A stretch of DNA of 64,000 nucleotides from Morinoia aosen (Eukaryota; Arthropoda; Malacostraca; Amphipoda; Talitridae). The first letter of the stretch is position 1. Each line of letters begins with the position of its first letter. The notes under the pieces are model-generated. The model saw nothing but the letters and a program-made list of their open reading frames with translations, made no database searches and was not told the DNA's origin. Below, piece after piece: positions 47,637-58,165 of the stretch. Location: NCBI GenBank assembly GCA_030386875.1, contig CM059566.1:39964068-40028067 (forward strand), in the 5' to 3' direction. Position numbers and translations under genes: made by a program.

Positions 47637-49752
47637 CTGGGGGTGGGAATGTTGGGGGTGTGAATGTTGGGGGTGTGAATGTTGGGGGTGTGAATGTTGG
47701 GGGTGTGAATGTTGGGGGTGTGAATGTTGGGGGTGTGAATGTTGGGGGTGTGAATGTTGGGGGTGTGAATGTTGGGGGTGTGAATGTTGGGGGTGTGAAT
47801 GTTGGGGGTGTGAATGTTGGGGGTGTGAATGTTGGGGGTGTGAATGTTGGGGGTGTGAATGTTGGGGGTGTGAATGTTGGGGGTGTGAATGTTGGGGGTG
47901 TGAATGTTGGGGGTGTGAATGTTGGGGGTGTGAATGTTGGGGGTGTGAATGTTGGGGGTGTGAATGTTGGGGGTGTGAATGTTGGGGGTGTGAATGTTGG
48001 GGGTGTGAATGTTGGGGGTGTGGATGTTGGGGGTGTGGATGTTGGGGGTGTGGATGTTGGGGGTGTGGATGTTGGGGGTGTGAATGTTGGGGGTGTGAAT
48101 GTTGGGGGTGTGAATGTTGGGGGTGTGAATGTTGGGGGTGTGAATGTTGGGGGTGTGAATGTTGGGGGTGTGAATGTTGGGGGTGTGAATGTTGGGGGTG
48201 TGAATGTTGGGGGTGTGAATGTTGGGGGTGTGAATGTTGGGGGTGTGAATGTTGGGGGTGTGAATGTTGGGGGTGTGAATGTTGGGGGTGTGAATGTTGG
48301 GGGTGTGAATGTTGGGGGTGTGAATGTTGGGGGTGTGAATGTTGGGGGTGTGAATGTTGGGGGTGTGAATGTTGGGGGTGTGAATGTTGGGGGTGTGAAT
48401 GTTGGGGGTGTGAATGTTGGGGGTGTGAATGTTGGGGGTGTGAATGTTGGGGGTGTGAATGTTGGGGGTGTGAATGTTGGGGGTGTGAATGTTGGGGGTG
48501 TGAATGTTGGGGGTGTGAATGTTGGGGGTGTGAATGTTGGGGGTGTGAATGTTGGGGGTGTGAATGTTGGGGGTGTGAATGTTGGGGGTGTGAATGTTGG
48601 GGGTGTGAATGTTGGGGGTGTGAATGTTGGGGGTGTGAATGTTGGGGGTGTGAATGTTGGGGGTGTGAATGTTGGGGGTGTGAATGTTGGGGGTGTGAAT
48701 GTTGGGGGTGTGAATGTTGGGGGTGTGAATGTTGGGGGTGTGAATGTTGGGGGTGTGAATGTTGGGGGTGTGAATGTTGGGGGTGTGAATGTTGGGGGTG
48801 TGAATGTTGGGGGTGTGAATGTTGGGGGTGTGAATGTTGGGGGTGTGAATGTTGGGGGTGTGAATGTTGGGGGTGTGAATGTTGGGGGTGTGAATGTTGG
48901 GGGTGGGAATGTTGGGGGTGGGAATGTTGGGGGTGTGAATGTAGGGGGTGTGAATGTTGGGGGTGTGAATGTTGGGGGTGTGAATGTTGGGGTGTGAATG
49001 TTGGGGGTGTGAATGTTGGGGGTGTGAATGTTGGGGGTGTGAATGTTGGGGGTGTGAATGTTGGGGGTGTGAATGTTGGGGGTGTGAATGTTGGGGGTGT
49101 GAATGTTGGGGGTGTGAATGTTGGGGGTGTGAATGTTGGGGGTGTGAATGTTGGGGGTGTGAATGTTGGGGGTGTGAATGTTGGGGGTGTGAATGTTGGG
49201 GGTGTGAATGTTGGGGGTGTGAATGTTGGGGTTGTGAATGTTGGGGTTGTGAATGTTGGGGGTGTGAATGTTGGGGGTGTGAATGTTGGGGGTGTGAATG
49301 TTGGGGGTGTGAATGTTGGGGGTGTGAATGTTGGGGGTGTGAATGTTGGGGGTGTGAATGTTGGGGGTGTGAATGTTGGGGGTGTGAATGTTGGGGGTGT
49401 GAATGTTGGGGGTGTGAATGTTGAGGGTGTGAATGTTGGGGGTGTGAATGTTGGGGGTGTGAATGTTGGGGGTGTGAATGTTGGGGGTGTGAATGTTGGG
49501 GGTGTGAATGTTGGGGGTGTGAATGTTGAGGGTGTGAATGTTGGGGGTGTGAATGTTGGGGGTGGGAATGTTGGGGGTGTGAATGTTGGGGGTGTGAATG
49601 TTGGGGGTGGGAATGTTGGGGGTGGGAATGTTGGGGGTGGGAATGTTGGGGGTGTGAATGTTGGGGGTGTGAATGTTGGGGGAGTGAATGTTGGGGGTGT
49701 GAATGGGGGGGGTGTGAATGTTGGGGGTGTGAATGTAGGGGGTGTGAATGTA
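47637..49752. repeat. 15-bp minisatellite, about 141 units
   Basis: The unit is GGGGGTGTGAATGTT. Variants are clustered: GTGGATGTT four times in a row at 48,020-48,079, GTGGGAATG in the last 200 bp, and TTGAGG twice. One G is missing at about 48,989, shifting the phase of the right third. The unit is stop-free in two plus and all three minus frames, giving repeat-only frames of up to 791 codons (NVGGV, ECWGC, NIHTP, TFTPP, HSHPQ types). The plus strand is G-rich (runs of five G every 15 bp) and could form G-quadruplexes. Confidence 0.97.
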
Positions 49753-49789
49753 GGAGCGTGAATGCACAAGTGAACGCAGATTTATATTC

Positions 49790-50010
49790 GGTTATAAAAC
49801 AGAGCATGGAACCAGATACACGACCGGATATACAGCCGAACATAAAACCGAATATAATAGTTAATATAAAACAGAGCATAAAACCGAGCATAAAACAGGA
49901 CATAAAACAGAGTATAAAACCCATCATAAAACAAGCGATAAAACTAAGTATGAAACTGAGTATAAAATTTCGTATGAAACTGCACGTTAAACTACGCTCA
50001 AAAAAAGCAT
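49790..50010. repeat. 12-bp array (ataaaacagagc), about 18 units
   Basis: ATAAAACAGAGC-like units follow the 15-bp array within 40 bp. They drift to ATGAAACTGAG(T) and GTTAAACTACGC at the right edge. The plus-strand Lys/Ile/Ser-rich frame is repeat-derived. Confidence 0.88.
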
Positions 50011-50300
50011 AAAATCAGCCTTAAATCGTTTTTAAAATCGGACTTAACATGAAGTTCAATCACACGCCTAAACACGATCGTAAAATCGGCCACACAGACA
50101 TGTGAAGTAGGGTAGTGGGGGCGAGGGGAGGAACTCAGCGCGATCCTGCCACTCCGCTCAATTATTGCAAGGACAAGACACGTATTTCGCTCCCAGGGAT
50201 CGCCTTGGCAACCGCGCCCGTCACACGCAAAACAAAACTGCCGATCACCGCTGGTTTGTGCCACTTATTGGCGGTGCTTCTCTCTGCCTGAGGGGAGGTC

Positions 50301-50636
50301 TATAGCGTGGGGTCTACCTCACTGTAGCGTATGATCTACCTCACTATAGCGTAAGGTTACCTCTAGCTAGTATTATAGCGTGAGGTATACCACACTATAG
50401 CATGAGATCTACCTCTAGCTGGGACTATAGTGCGAGGGGTGCTGCTACAGCGTGAGGTCTACCTCTAGCTAGTACTGTAGCGTGAGATCTACTTCAACCT
50501 GGTACTAAAGCGTGAGGCTAGGTTAGGTTACTAAAGGATATTACTTATTTCTATACGTTTAATTTAGCGTACATCTCAAATTGGACATGGGTAGGTGATA
50601 TAGAGCGGTAGACCTCACGCTGTAGCCGCACTCTGG
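50301..50636. mobile_element. MITE family M1, copy D: nested or amplified ends
   Basis: The right half (about 50,440-50,636) is an inverted M1 copy: GGGGTGCTGCTACAGCGTGA at its left, ATAGAGCGGTAGACCTCACG then CTGTAGCCGCACTC at its right. To its left, five or more extra tip modules (TATAGCGTGAGGT(A/C)TACC, CTCTAGCTAGTA) are stacked. This looks like either two nested M1 insertions or tandem amplification of the M1 end. Confidence 0.72.
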
Positions 50637-51365
50637 TCTCTGTGTTAGTGGTAGCTGCAGTTTCTGTTGTTTACCTAATGTGGAAGCTTTCATTTTTTGG
50701 TTTCGCGATGCGAAGTTCTAGTTTTTCTAATGTAATGCTGCAAATAAACTTTTTTCTGTAGGGTTTGTTGTTTTCAGCTTTCTAATGCTCAGGTTAATTC
50801 ATTTTCATTTTTCCGAGTTACATGCATTTTATTTGCAAGGGTTTTTCTGGGTTGCTTGTACTGTATGATAGTGACGTTCAATCACTTCACTGATGGCTTA
50901 TTAAAGTGGTAAAATTTATAGAAGTTAGATATCGTTTTCCATTATATTTTGCACCGCATATAGAATTCTTTTGAAACTATCTAAGTCAAACCAGCAGGAA
51001 ATGATCACGCAAACTTGTAGTCTTCTAACTTCCACATATTCAACACCCGTGCGTAACTGACCTTTTTCGACAATACAAAGGAAGAATTAGTAATACCGCT
51101 CCACGTCTTCAAATAGAACGCAGAACTTAATTACGCTACTTCGAGATTGAAAAATTTTAATATCAAAATTCTGGTGCTGGTCTAAGTTCTCGTAAGGCAG
51201 TTCAGAAATTTTAATAAAATTGACACGCAGCTAGATACCAAACAGCAGTTACTGCAGCCTTGTATGCGTTAGGACGACTGCATAACTCTGTCCGGAGCTG
51301 AAGTTCCTGATGGAAATAAAATTTACTCAAAAGTGTTCACCTGGTTTTAACTATTGCTGTTGCAG
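50637..51365. other. Unique spacer, no gene seen
   Basis: AT-rich, no recognisable feature. Confidence 0.4.
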
Positions 51366-51529
51366 GTGAAGGAAACGAGCAAATTTACGTTACCCAGGAA
51401 TGTCGTAGCATTCCAGGCAACTTCTTCGGACTGAAGAAACGAAAAAGATCTTCCCTTCACCATAATAATTTCAGCTTGGTTACGAAAATTGCAAAGATTA
51501 AAAACGCATACGGAATTGTATCAGATTAA
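51366..51529 (+). CDS. Weak candidate exon cut by an S1 insertion
   Basis: An acceptor-like TATTGCTGTTGCAG ends at 51,365. After it, a frame of about 53 codons stays open (ECRSIPGNFFGLKKRKRSSL within) to a TAA at 51,527-51,529. The stop is supplied by the first bases of the S1 element that begins at 51,524. If there ever was an exon here, the insertion has truncated it. The peptide is unrecognised and basic. Chance is the more likely explanation. Confidence 0.15.
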
Positions 51530-51905
51530 GATTATAAGTTAGTTTAAGCCTCCCTAACCGCTACAAAAAAGAGCGTATCGAAGAGAGGAAGGAGGAAGGC
51601 ACCATTTAGTATGGAGATAAGAAAATGAGGAATCTATGCTGAAGGGGCAAAGAAACAGTAAGATGAGAATGAAGTTCATGAAATAAGATAAAAGTTGAAG
51701 AAGAAAGTCAGAGGTGCTGAAAAACAGGACAGTAGTGAACCGAAAAAAGGTGGTCCTTTTAACATAACAAAAAACATTTTATTTCAACAAAAAGAAGGCC
51801 TACCTAACTCTCAGCTCGGGCCCTCATATTTTTCCCCTGGGAGCGCTAATTCCAATAGATACAATAGTTGTAAAATTCTATTCCTGAGGGGACGGAATTG
51901 TATCA
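51510..51905 (-). mobile_element. SINE-like family S1, full-length copy with 14-bp TSD
   Basis: The perfect direct repeat ACGGAATTGTATCA (51,510-51,523 and 51,892-51,905) bounds a 368-bp element. Block order from low to high coordinate: simple tail GATTAAGATTATAAGTTAG; GAGAGGAAGGAGGAAGGC; AGAAACAGTAAGATGAGAA; GAAAAACAGGACAGTAGTGA; an AT-rich stretch; AAGGCCTACCTAACTCTCAG; GGGAGCGCTAATTCC; ATAGTTGTA; CCTGAGGGG. This copy defines the family ends. Read on the minus strand it starts with a CCCCTCAGG hairpin-like tip and ends in the simple tail, as retroposed elements do. Confidence 0.85.
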
Positions 51906-52544
51906 ATATATCACAATTTTCAACATTCGAAAGTTGTAAACATATCAAATACATTTGTAATTTTTAAAGCAATTTTATTCTTGTTAACAACGAAATAAAA
52001 AATCGAGAAAGAACTATAGATAAGCGCCAGCAAAAGTCAACAGTTTAAATTTAGTTTTTCGACAAGATATGTAATGAGGTCAGCTACAAGTTACTTATTC
52101 CCTTTATAAAAAAAGCGTTTTTAGCTTGTTTTCACTTCGTAACATTCAATATAGAAATAATTCGTGCTATCGAAATTCTTCAACCATTTGCATTGCATTC
52201 AAAGAACAACGGGCAACTGTCCCCACCGGCAACGAGAGATCTACAAGCTATCTGCACAGAATATTCCGGACGCCACAAGCCACGAAGAATCAAAGAAGTA
52301 AGTTCGTAAACTTAGACCAAGAGCCTCGTAAAGGTCAGTCATAAGGTACTGGGGTAGATTCCGCCCAAGTCGAGAATAGAGAAAACCCAGAAGGTAGAAA
52401 AGAGTGTCAATCGATGGCACCGGCTACTTATCTGGGGTCAACGTCATGGTTTCGTCAGATTATACTGGCTTTGCGAGGTCGTATCGAGTTCTTCAACGGG
52501 CAAAATTGGTTAGGGGAGCTTGGCTTCCATCATTTAGACAGAAG
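51906..52544. other. Unique spacer, no gene seen
   Basis: Short plus-strand frames (72 and 71 codons) without domains. The second runs into the 34-bp array. Confidence 0.4.
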
Positions 52545-53961
52545 GCTGGGTGACTCGAGGGGTCATTTCAACGTCCAAGGTTGGTGGCTGACGGGGTCAT
52601 TTCAACGTGCAAGGCTGGGTGACTCATAGGGTAATTTCAAGGTGCAAGGTTGGTGACTCAAGGGTCATTTCTATATGCAAGGCTGGGTGACTCATGGGTA
52701 ATTTCAAGGTGCAAGGTTAGTGACTCAAAGGGTCATTTCAACGTGCAAGGTTGGTGGCTCAAGGGGTCATTTCAACGTGCAAGGTTGGTGACTCAAGGGG
52801 TCATTTCAACGTGCAAGGTTGGCGACTCAAGGGGTCATTTCAACGTGCAAGGTTAGTGACTCAACGGGTCATTTCAACGTGCAAGGTTGGTGACTCAAGG
52901 GGTCATTTCAACGTGCAAGGTTGGTGACTCAAGGGGTCATTTCAACGTGCAAGGTTGGTGACTCAAGGGGTCATTTCAACGTGCAAGGTTGGTGACTCAA
53001 AGGGTCATTTCAACGTGCAAGGTTGGTGACTCAAGAGGTCATTTCAACGTGCAAGGTTGGTGACTCAAGGGGTCATTTCAACGTGCAAGGTTGGTGACTC
53101 AAGGGGTCATTTCAACGTGCAAGGTTGGTGACTCGAGGGGTCATTTCAACATGGAAGGTTGGTGACTCAAGGGGTCATTTCAACGTGCAAGGTTGGTGAA
53201 TCGAGGGGTCATTTCAACATGCAAGGTTGGTGACTCAAGGGGTCATTTCAACGTGCAAGGTTGGTGACTCAAGGGGTCATTTCAACGTGCAAGGTTGGTG
53301 ACTCAAGGGGTCATTTCAACGTGCAAGGTTGGTGACTCGAGGGGTCATTTCAACATGCAAGGTTGGTGACTCAAGGGATCATTTCAACGTGCAAGGTTGG
53401 TGACTCAAGAGGTCATTTCAACATGCAAGGTTGGTGACTCAAGGGGTCATTTCAACGTGCAAGGTTGGTGACTCAAGGGGTCATTTCAACGTGCAAGGTT
53501 GGTGACTCAAGGGATCATTTCAACGTGCAAGGTTGGTGACTCAAGAGGTCATTTCAACGTGCAAGGTTGGTGACTCAAGGGGTCATTTCAACGTGCAAGG
53601 TTGGTGACTCAAGGGGTCATTTCAACGTGCAAGGTTGGTGACTCAAGGGATCATTTCAACGTGCAAGGTTGGTGACTCAAGAGGTCATTTCAACGTGCAA
53701 GGTTGGTGACTCAAGAGGTCATTTCAACATGCAAGGTTGGTGACTCAAGAGGTCATTTCAACGTGCAAGGTTGGTGACTCAAGGGGTCATTTCAACATGC
53801 AAGGTTGGTTGGTGACTCAAGGGATCATTTCAACGTGCAAGGTTGGTGGCTCGAGGGGTCATTTCAACGTGCAAGTTTGGGTGACTCAACAGACTATATC
53901 AACACGCACGGTTAGGTAGGATGACTCAAAGGGTCATTTTTACACGCACGGTTGAGTAGGA
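52545..53961. repeat. 34-bp minisatellite, about 41 units, with a 136-bp (4-unit) higher-order repeat
   Basis: The unit contains GGTGACTCAAGGGGTCATTT and CAACGTGCAAGGTT. The rare GGGATC variant recurs at 53,375, 53,511 and 53,647, exactly 136 bp (four units) apart, with a GAGGTC unit following each time. Edge units drift (…ACACGCACGGTTGAGTAGG at the right). Short open frames are repeat-derived. Confidence 0.95.
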
Positions 53962-54429
53962 TGCCCTTCTCAATGCGGAAGACTGGGTTCAATGCATCAA
54001 GAAGTCACTTTAACATGCCGCTTTGGGGTAAACAAGACGCCCTGAGATCATATCATGTAATTTTGGCATTGAAGATTTGGTTGGGCAACTCGTAAGGTCA
54101 GCACAACGATCCACCCTTCATTACGCTATTGACGAGCACACCAACACGCTACGTCGCAGCGGTTTAATGTGGGGTCTAAATTCCTGTTTGTTTGAAGGAA
54201 ATTTGTTTGTGATTGTTTATAAATTAGTTGGCGATTGTTTAAGGATTAGTTTTTGATTGCTTGAGAGTTACATAGCAATTGATAGGAATTGGTTTGTGTG
54301 CAATTTAATGGTTGAGGGAATTAGTTTGTTGGGTACCGAGATTACAATTAGAACCTGATTTAGAAAATCGGTCAAAAATAGCCTGAAAATTTGAAGAACG
54401 TTAGATTTTCATGACCCGAATATCTCTTT
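53962..54429. other. Unique spacer, no gene seen
   Basis: Right flank of the 34-bp array, including a decayed unit near 54,001 (GAAGTCACTTTAACATG). Then GATTGTTTAAGGATTAG-type low-complexity DNA. Confidence 0.45.
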
Positions 54430-54690
54430 CTACGAGCGTCCAATTGGCCCTAATGTGAAAGTAAGACCCGCCTAATTGGCTCGATTACGACCATCGTCAA
54501 ATTGGCCATAATGTGAAACTAAGACCCGTGCAATTGGCTCGAATGTGAAACTAAGACCCGTGCAATTGGCTCGAATGTGAAACTAAGACCTGCACAATTG
54601 GCTCGAATGTGAAACTAAGACCTGCACAATTGGCTCGAATGTGAAACTAAGACCTGTGCAATTGGCTTGATTACGACCATCGTCATTTAA
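54430..54690. repeat. 32-bp array, about 7 units
   Basis: The unit contains AATTGGCTCGAATGTGAAAC and TAAGACC(C/T)G(T/C)(G/A)C. A GATTACGACCATCGTCA side-unit appears at both ends (about 54,483 and 54,670), framing the homogeneous middle. Confidence 0.92.
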
Positions 54691-55390
54691 AAAACTGGAA
54701 CACAATCTTTCACTTAGTTGGAAAAACTTACCCATGATCGAAGGACTACCAGACGCATAAATTCTGAGGTTTAACATGCCTCAAAAATTCTTCAAAATAA
54801 ACCCGTAACGACTTTTTCATGCATTAGGCGTCGTCGTAGCGCCTAAGTTCATCTTAAGTCGAGCCAGTCACGCTACGTGTCAGTACGTAATGTATCAAGG
54901 TTCCCTTTAATATAACTTCCGCTGGCAACTGTGTCGATACGACAACGTGAATCACTTCAAAACTAGCCCAAGTGATGAGACGAGGCATGTCTCTTGAAAT
55001 ATTCAGCCAACACGGGCAGTTGCAACTTAGAATTTGATGCTGAGCGATGCTTGTAGGAAATTCAGAAGGAGAGTTCGACACAGGTCACTTCAACATGCAA
55101 GGTTGGGTTGGATTCTTGACGGGAAGAAAAGAAGCGAAACGGAATAGGATAGAATCTATTCCAGTCATAAGTGTGGCTCTTACCTTGTTGGAGGTACTGA
55201 ACTCCACAAGTTCCATCCATGCATTCATCGAACCCTTCGTAGGTAGAAAAATAAAATGCGTATTTTTTTCTTCAAATTCAAAATATATGTATTTCACAAA
55301 ATACTGTATTGATACACAAACTGCACCTTGCTGAACCCAGGTTAAGAACAACTAGGATAGATGGAGAAATAAAAGATGCACTTTGCGCAT
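54691..55390. other. Spacer with one stray unit of the 34-bp array
   Basis: GGTCACTTCAACATGCAAGG then TTGGGTTGG at 55,083-55,111 matches a 34-bp array unit, 1.1 kb from the array. Otherwise unique with no gene. Confidence 0.6.
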
Positions 55391-55618
55391 TTAACCCTTT
55401 AACGCCCTATTTTTATACTCATATTACCGTTATTACAACCACTATCACTAAACCGACACTGGCATTAGGTAGTCACTGTTATCAAGATGGGGAAGGAACT
55501 GCCACTCGGCAGTGAAGTTCAAAGGACACATTAGTGAACAAATTGAATAAGAAATACAATATATTATTGTTATATTTGAAAGAGGACCGTACAGTCCACT
55601 TGGGCGTTAAAGGGATAA
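55391..55618. mobile_element. piggyBac-like MITE
   Basis: TTAA then CCCTTTAACGCCC (55,391-55,407) faces its exact 13-bp inverted copy GGGCGTTAAAGGG (55,602-55,614), which is followed by ATAA. TTAA-flanked CCCTTT tips are typical of piggyBac elements. The right-side target has one mismatch. An internal dyad ACTGCC...GGCAGT lies near 55,499-55,514. About 220 bp, no coding capacity. Confidence 0.6.
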
Positions 55619-55949
55619 TGCTTGTGTTGAAGGGTGTTAATGAGTGGTTGACGGAGGTGGAAGGTTAGATACCCTAAAGAATTTGATCCGGTATGGGCCG
55701 TGTTATTTGTCTAACGGTACCACAGATACATCTGAGCGTGGTTGTTATTTAGGTTCGAGTTTGGACTCATCCTCCTGACCTCAGTTGGGTTACAGCAACA
55801 ACATTTAACAAATCGAAAGTGAAGACGTTGGCTCGATTTAGCAGCAAGAAATTTCATGGTACCACTTGAGATCTAAATACTGTTTATTGAAGGGGCCAGC
55901 TTTTAATACGTTGATTGCAGCGAGTTAGACTGAAGTTTAATATTCGACT
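55619..55949. other. Unique spacer, no gene seen
   Basis: Lies between the piggyBac-like MITE and the LINE. Nothing recognised. Confidence 0.4.
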
Positions 55950-57136
55950 CAAATTTAAAGTCATACATACATACATACATATACCGGGCTTATCCTCCCT
56001 AAGGGAGGGTAGCAGACAGCAGGCCACAATCACCACACTTAGTCACTAGGAGGCGAGAGAGGCAGCACTGGCCGCACCTGAACTGCCATGATCAGCAGCA
56101 GCCCAGCACAACCACCATCCACAGTCAGGCCCGACAGCCATAGCTGGTTTACCCCGACCGCTTCATTGAGTGCAGCCCCTCCCCTCGCACAGGACAGGTC
56201 AACCCCATCACACGAGGGCAACTTCCAGTACCGCGTCAAAAATAAAATTACCTTCTTATGCACTGCCCCCACTCACTTCTGTCCGCAGCCATCCCTCTCG
56301 CCACGTCCACAGTCAGACCCCTCTCATACAAAGCACGTTTCACCCCATCCATCCAACTCATCCGTGGTCTACCTCGCGCTCGAAGACCACTCACTTCCGA
56401 TTTATATATCTTTTTCACCAGCCGCTCAACATTCATTCTTTCAACATGCCCAAACCATCCAAGCACTCTTTCATCCACTCGCCTGCTCAACTTTTTGATA
56501 ACACCCGTCTGCCCCCTAACCAGCTCATGTCTGATCCCATCTCTTCTTGTTACTCCATACATGCTCCTCAAACACTTCATTTCAAACACATCCAACTTCC
56601 TCCTCTCATCTGCTCTCAACCCCCAGGACTCTGCTCCATGCAACAAAACTGGCACAATCAAGCTTTCATACAGTCCCCTCTTAGCCTCAAACTCCTACAT
56701 TCAAAAACTTTCCTCATTGCACCTAATGTCTTACAGCCTTCACTCACTCGATGCCTCACTTCTACTTTCATACTATCCTTAACAGTCACATCCGACCCGA
56801 GGTACCTAAAATGCTCTACCTCCTCTAAAACTTCACCATTCAACCTCACATCCAAAGTTCCAAACACTCCACCTCTTGAACATGTCATCACCTTATTTTT
56901 ATTCACATTTACCCTCAATTTCCGCCTTTCGCACACTCTACCAAACTCTGCAACCAGTCTCCTCAGCTTTTCCTCTGAATCAGCCACAAGCGCTGTATCA
57001 TCTGCAAACAACAGCTGACACACTTCCCAATACATACCATTCCGTCCCACCAACTGCGCACCTTTTCCCAACACTCTGGCATTCACTTCTCTCACCACAC
57101 CATCCATAAACAAATTAAACAACAAATTTAAAGTCA
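55950..57136 (-). mobile_element. RTE-like non-LTR retrotransposon, 5'-truncated, 14-bp TSD
   Basis: The direct repeat CAAATTTAAAGTCA at 55,950-55,963 and 57,123-57,136 bounds a 1,159-bp insertion. On the minus strand the order is: partial reverse transcriptase, C-terminal region, a 3' region of about 285 bp, a CCTCCCTAAGGGAGG dyad (55,994-56,008), and a 3' tail of about five TATG/TGTA repeats. 5' truncation, TSD and a microsatellite-like tail are hallmarks of target-primed LINE insertion. The RTE clade often has such tails, but clade assignment is tentative. The intact TSD implies a fairly recent insertion. Confidence 0.9.
56248..57122 (-). pseudogene. Reverse transcriptase fragment of the LINE, frameshifted
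   Basis: The fragment begins inside the RT palm (LLFNLFMDGVVREVNARV). It contains the catalytic FADD box (57,008-56,997) and then YLGSDVTVKD. The first frame stops at 56,660-56,658. A conserved second frame (GLYESLIVPVLLHGAESWGL, GHVERMN, GRPRMSWMDG) has already begun by about 56,675. The two frames are offset beside a run of four C (plus strand, 56,675-56,678), consistent with a one-base indel. The endonuclease and the N-terminal RT are absent, so the copy is dead. Similar proteins are frequent in arthropod genomes, crustaceans included. Confidence 0.9.
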
Positions 57137-58165
57137 AAAGTGATTAACAATTGTTTGAATACCAAACATAAACTGAATCCATTAAAGACCATTAGTTTAA
57201 AAAAGATTGTTAGATTTTTTTCAAACGACCCATCGATGGGTCGTTTTGCTACAGGAAAAACCTAGATACGACGCACCGGTGGGACGAAATGCAAGCAAAG
57301 TGTTAAGTACGTTTTTAGGATTTGTTTGTGAAAATGCATTATGTCAAAATACCTTGAGAATCTAGAGGTTGATTTCGTTTTTAGCATGTCGGCCGAGCGG
57401 CGAATGACATTCACGCTACTTGTTACCCTGTGCCTGTTATATGCATGCTACTGGTATGTGCTTATTTGTACGATAATTTCCTCCTTATTTTGAGGGACGT
57501 TGAGTTGATTTCAGTCGATACAGCACAGTGTTAAAAGTAAGCGTTCTGTTGTTTATAAATTTCATTTTTGTTCTACCTTTCTATACTTCTTTCACGACGT
57601 CTTCTCTTTACTCCAACAGCCCAGTTCAGTGTTACTTATACTTATTAACCTTTCAATTATTTCTTGCGACATTTTTTTAGCCTTACCGAAGTCTAAATGA
57701 CATCTACCTCAATGTTCTACATTCATAAGTACATGAATCCTAATCCTACTGTAACCCTGTCAGCGTAAAAGTTGAATTCATTTCATCGTCATTCATTGTG
57801 GTTACTGAGGCGCGAATCCGCCCAACGAACATGAGACGAGGAAAGCCTCGACGTACGTCAAATCGATTAAAACAAATAATTTCTCAGCAACAACATATAT
57901 CTCGAATTTACTTGTAACGTTTCAATTCTATTCTGAATCTCTAGATGGCAAATAGTACCTCACTATGAATGGTTACAACAAATTTATTATTTTCACTTCA
58001 TGGCAACATCAGGTACTGAGTTTCTACAGAAGCTTGCATTTATTTCGGTGCTCTAGTAACCTATTCCGATAATTAAATTGGTAAGTTTTTTTGAGGTCAC
58101 TAAAAGTTTTGTTGGACAATTTGAAGAACTTTTGTTCGTGAGATCGGCCTATAAAACTTTCACTG
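57137..58165. other. Spacer containing a perfect 24-nt palindrome (57,223-57,246)
   Basis: The palindrome is centred on CCCATCGATGGG and extends to AAACGA/TCGTTT on each side. Forty bases on, GCACCGGTGGG is another near-palindrome, followed by AAAGTGTTAAG. These could be tips of an old DNA transposon. No gene seen in the rest. Confidence 0.55.

Noticed and set aside
47422-49927. Very long open frames (up to 791 codons) with Thr/Pro, His/Pro or Gly/Val repeats
   Set aside because: They exist in several overlapping phases on both strands purely because the 15-bp unit lacks stops. No signal peptide, conserved flank or splice signal supports any one of them.
50515-50535. Telomere-like TTAGG sequence (ctaggttaggtta)
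   Set aside because: Only two short units, lying inside an M1 MITE. Not a telomeric tract.
52545-54690. CRISPR-like regular 32-34-bp repeats
   Set aside because: Units are directly contiguous with no unique spacers, there are no cas genes, and the context is eukaryotic.
56248-57122. Functional reverse transcriptase gene
   Set aside because: The 5' half is missing and the frame is broken near 56,675. It is a dead LINE fragment.
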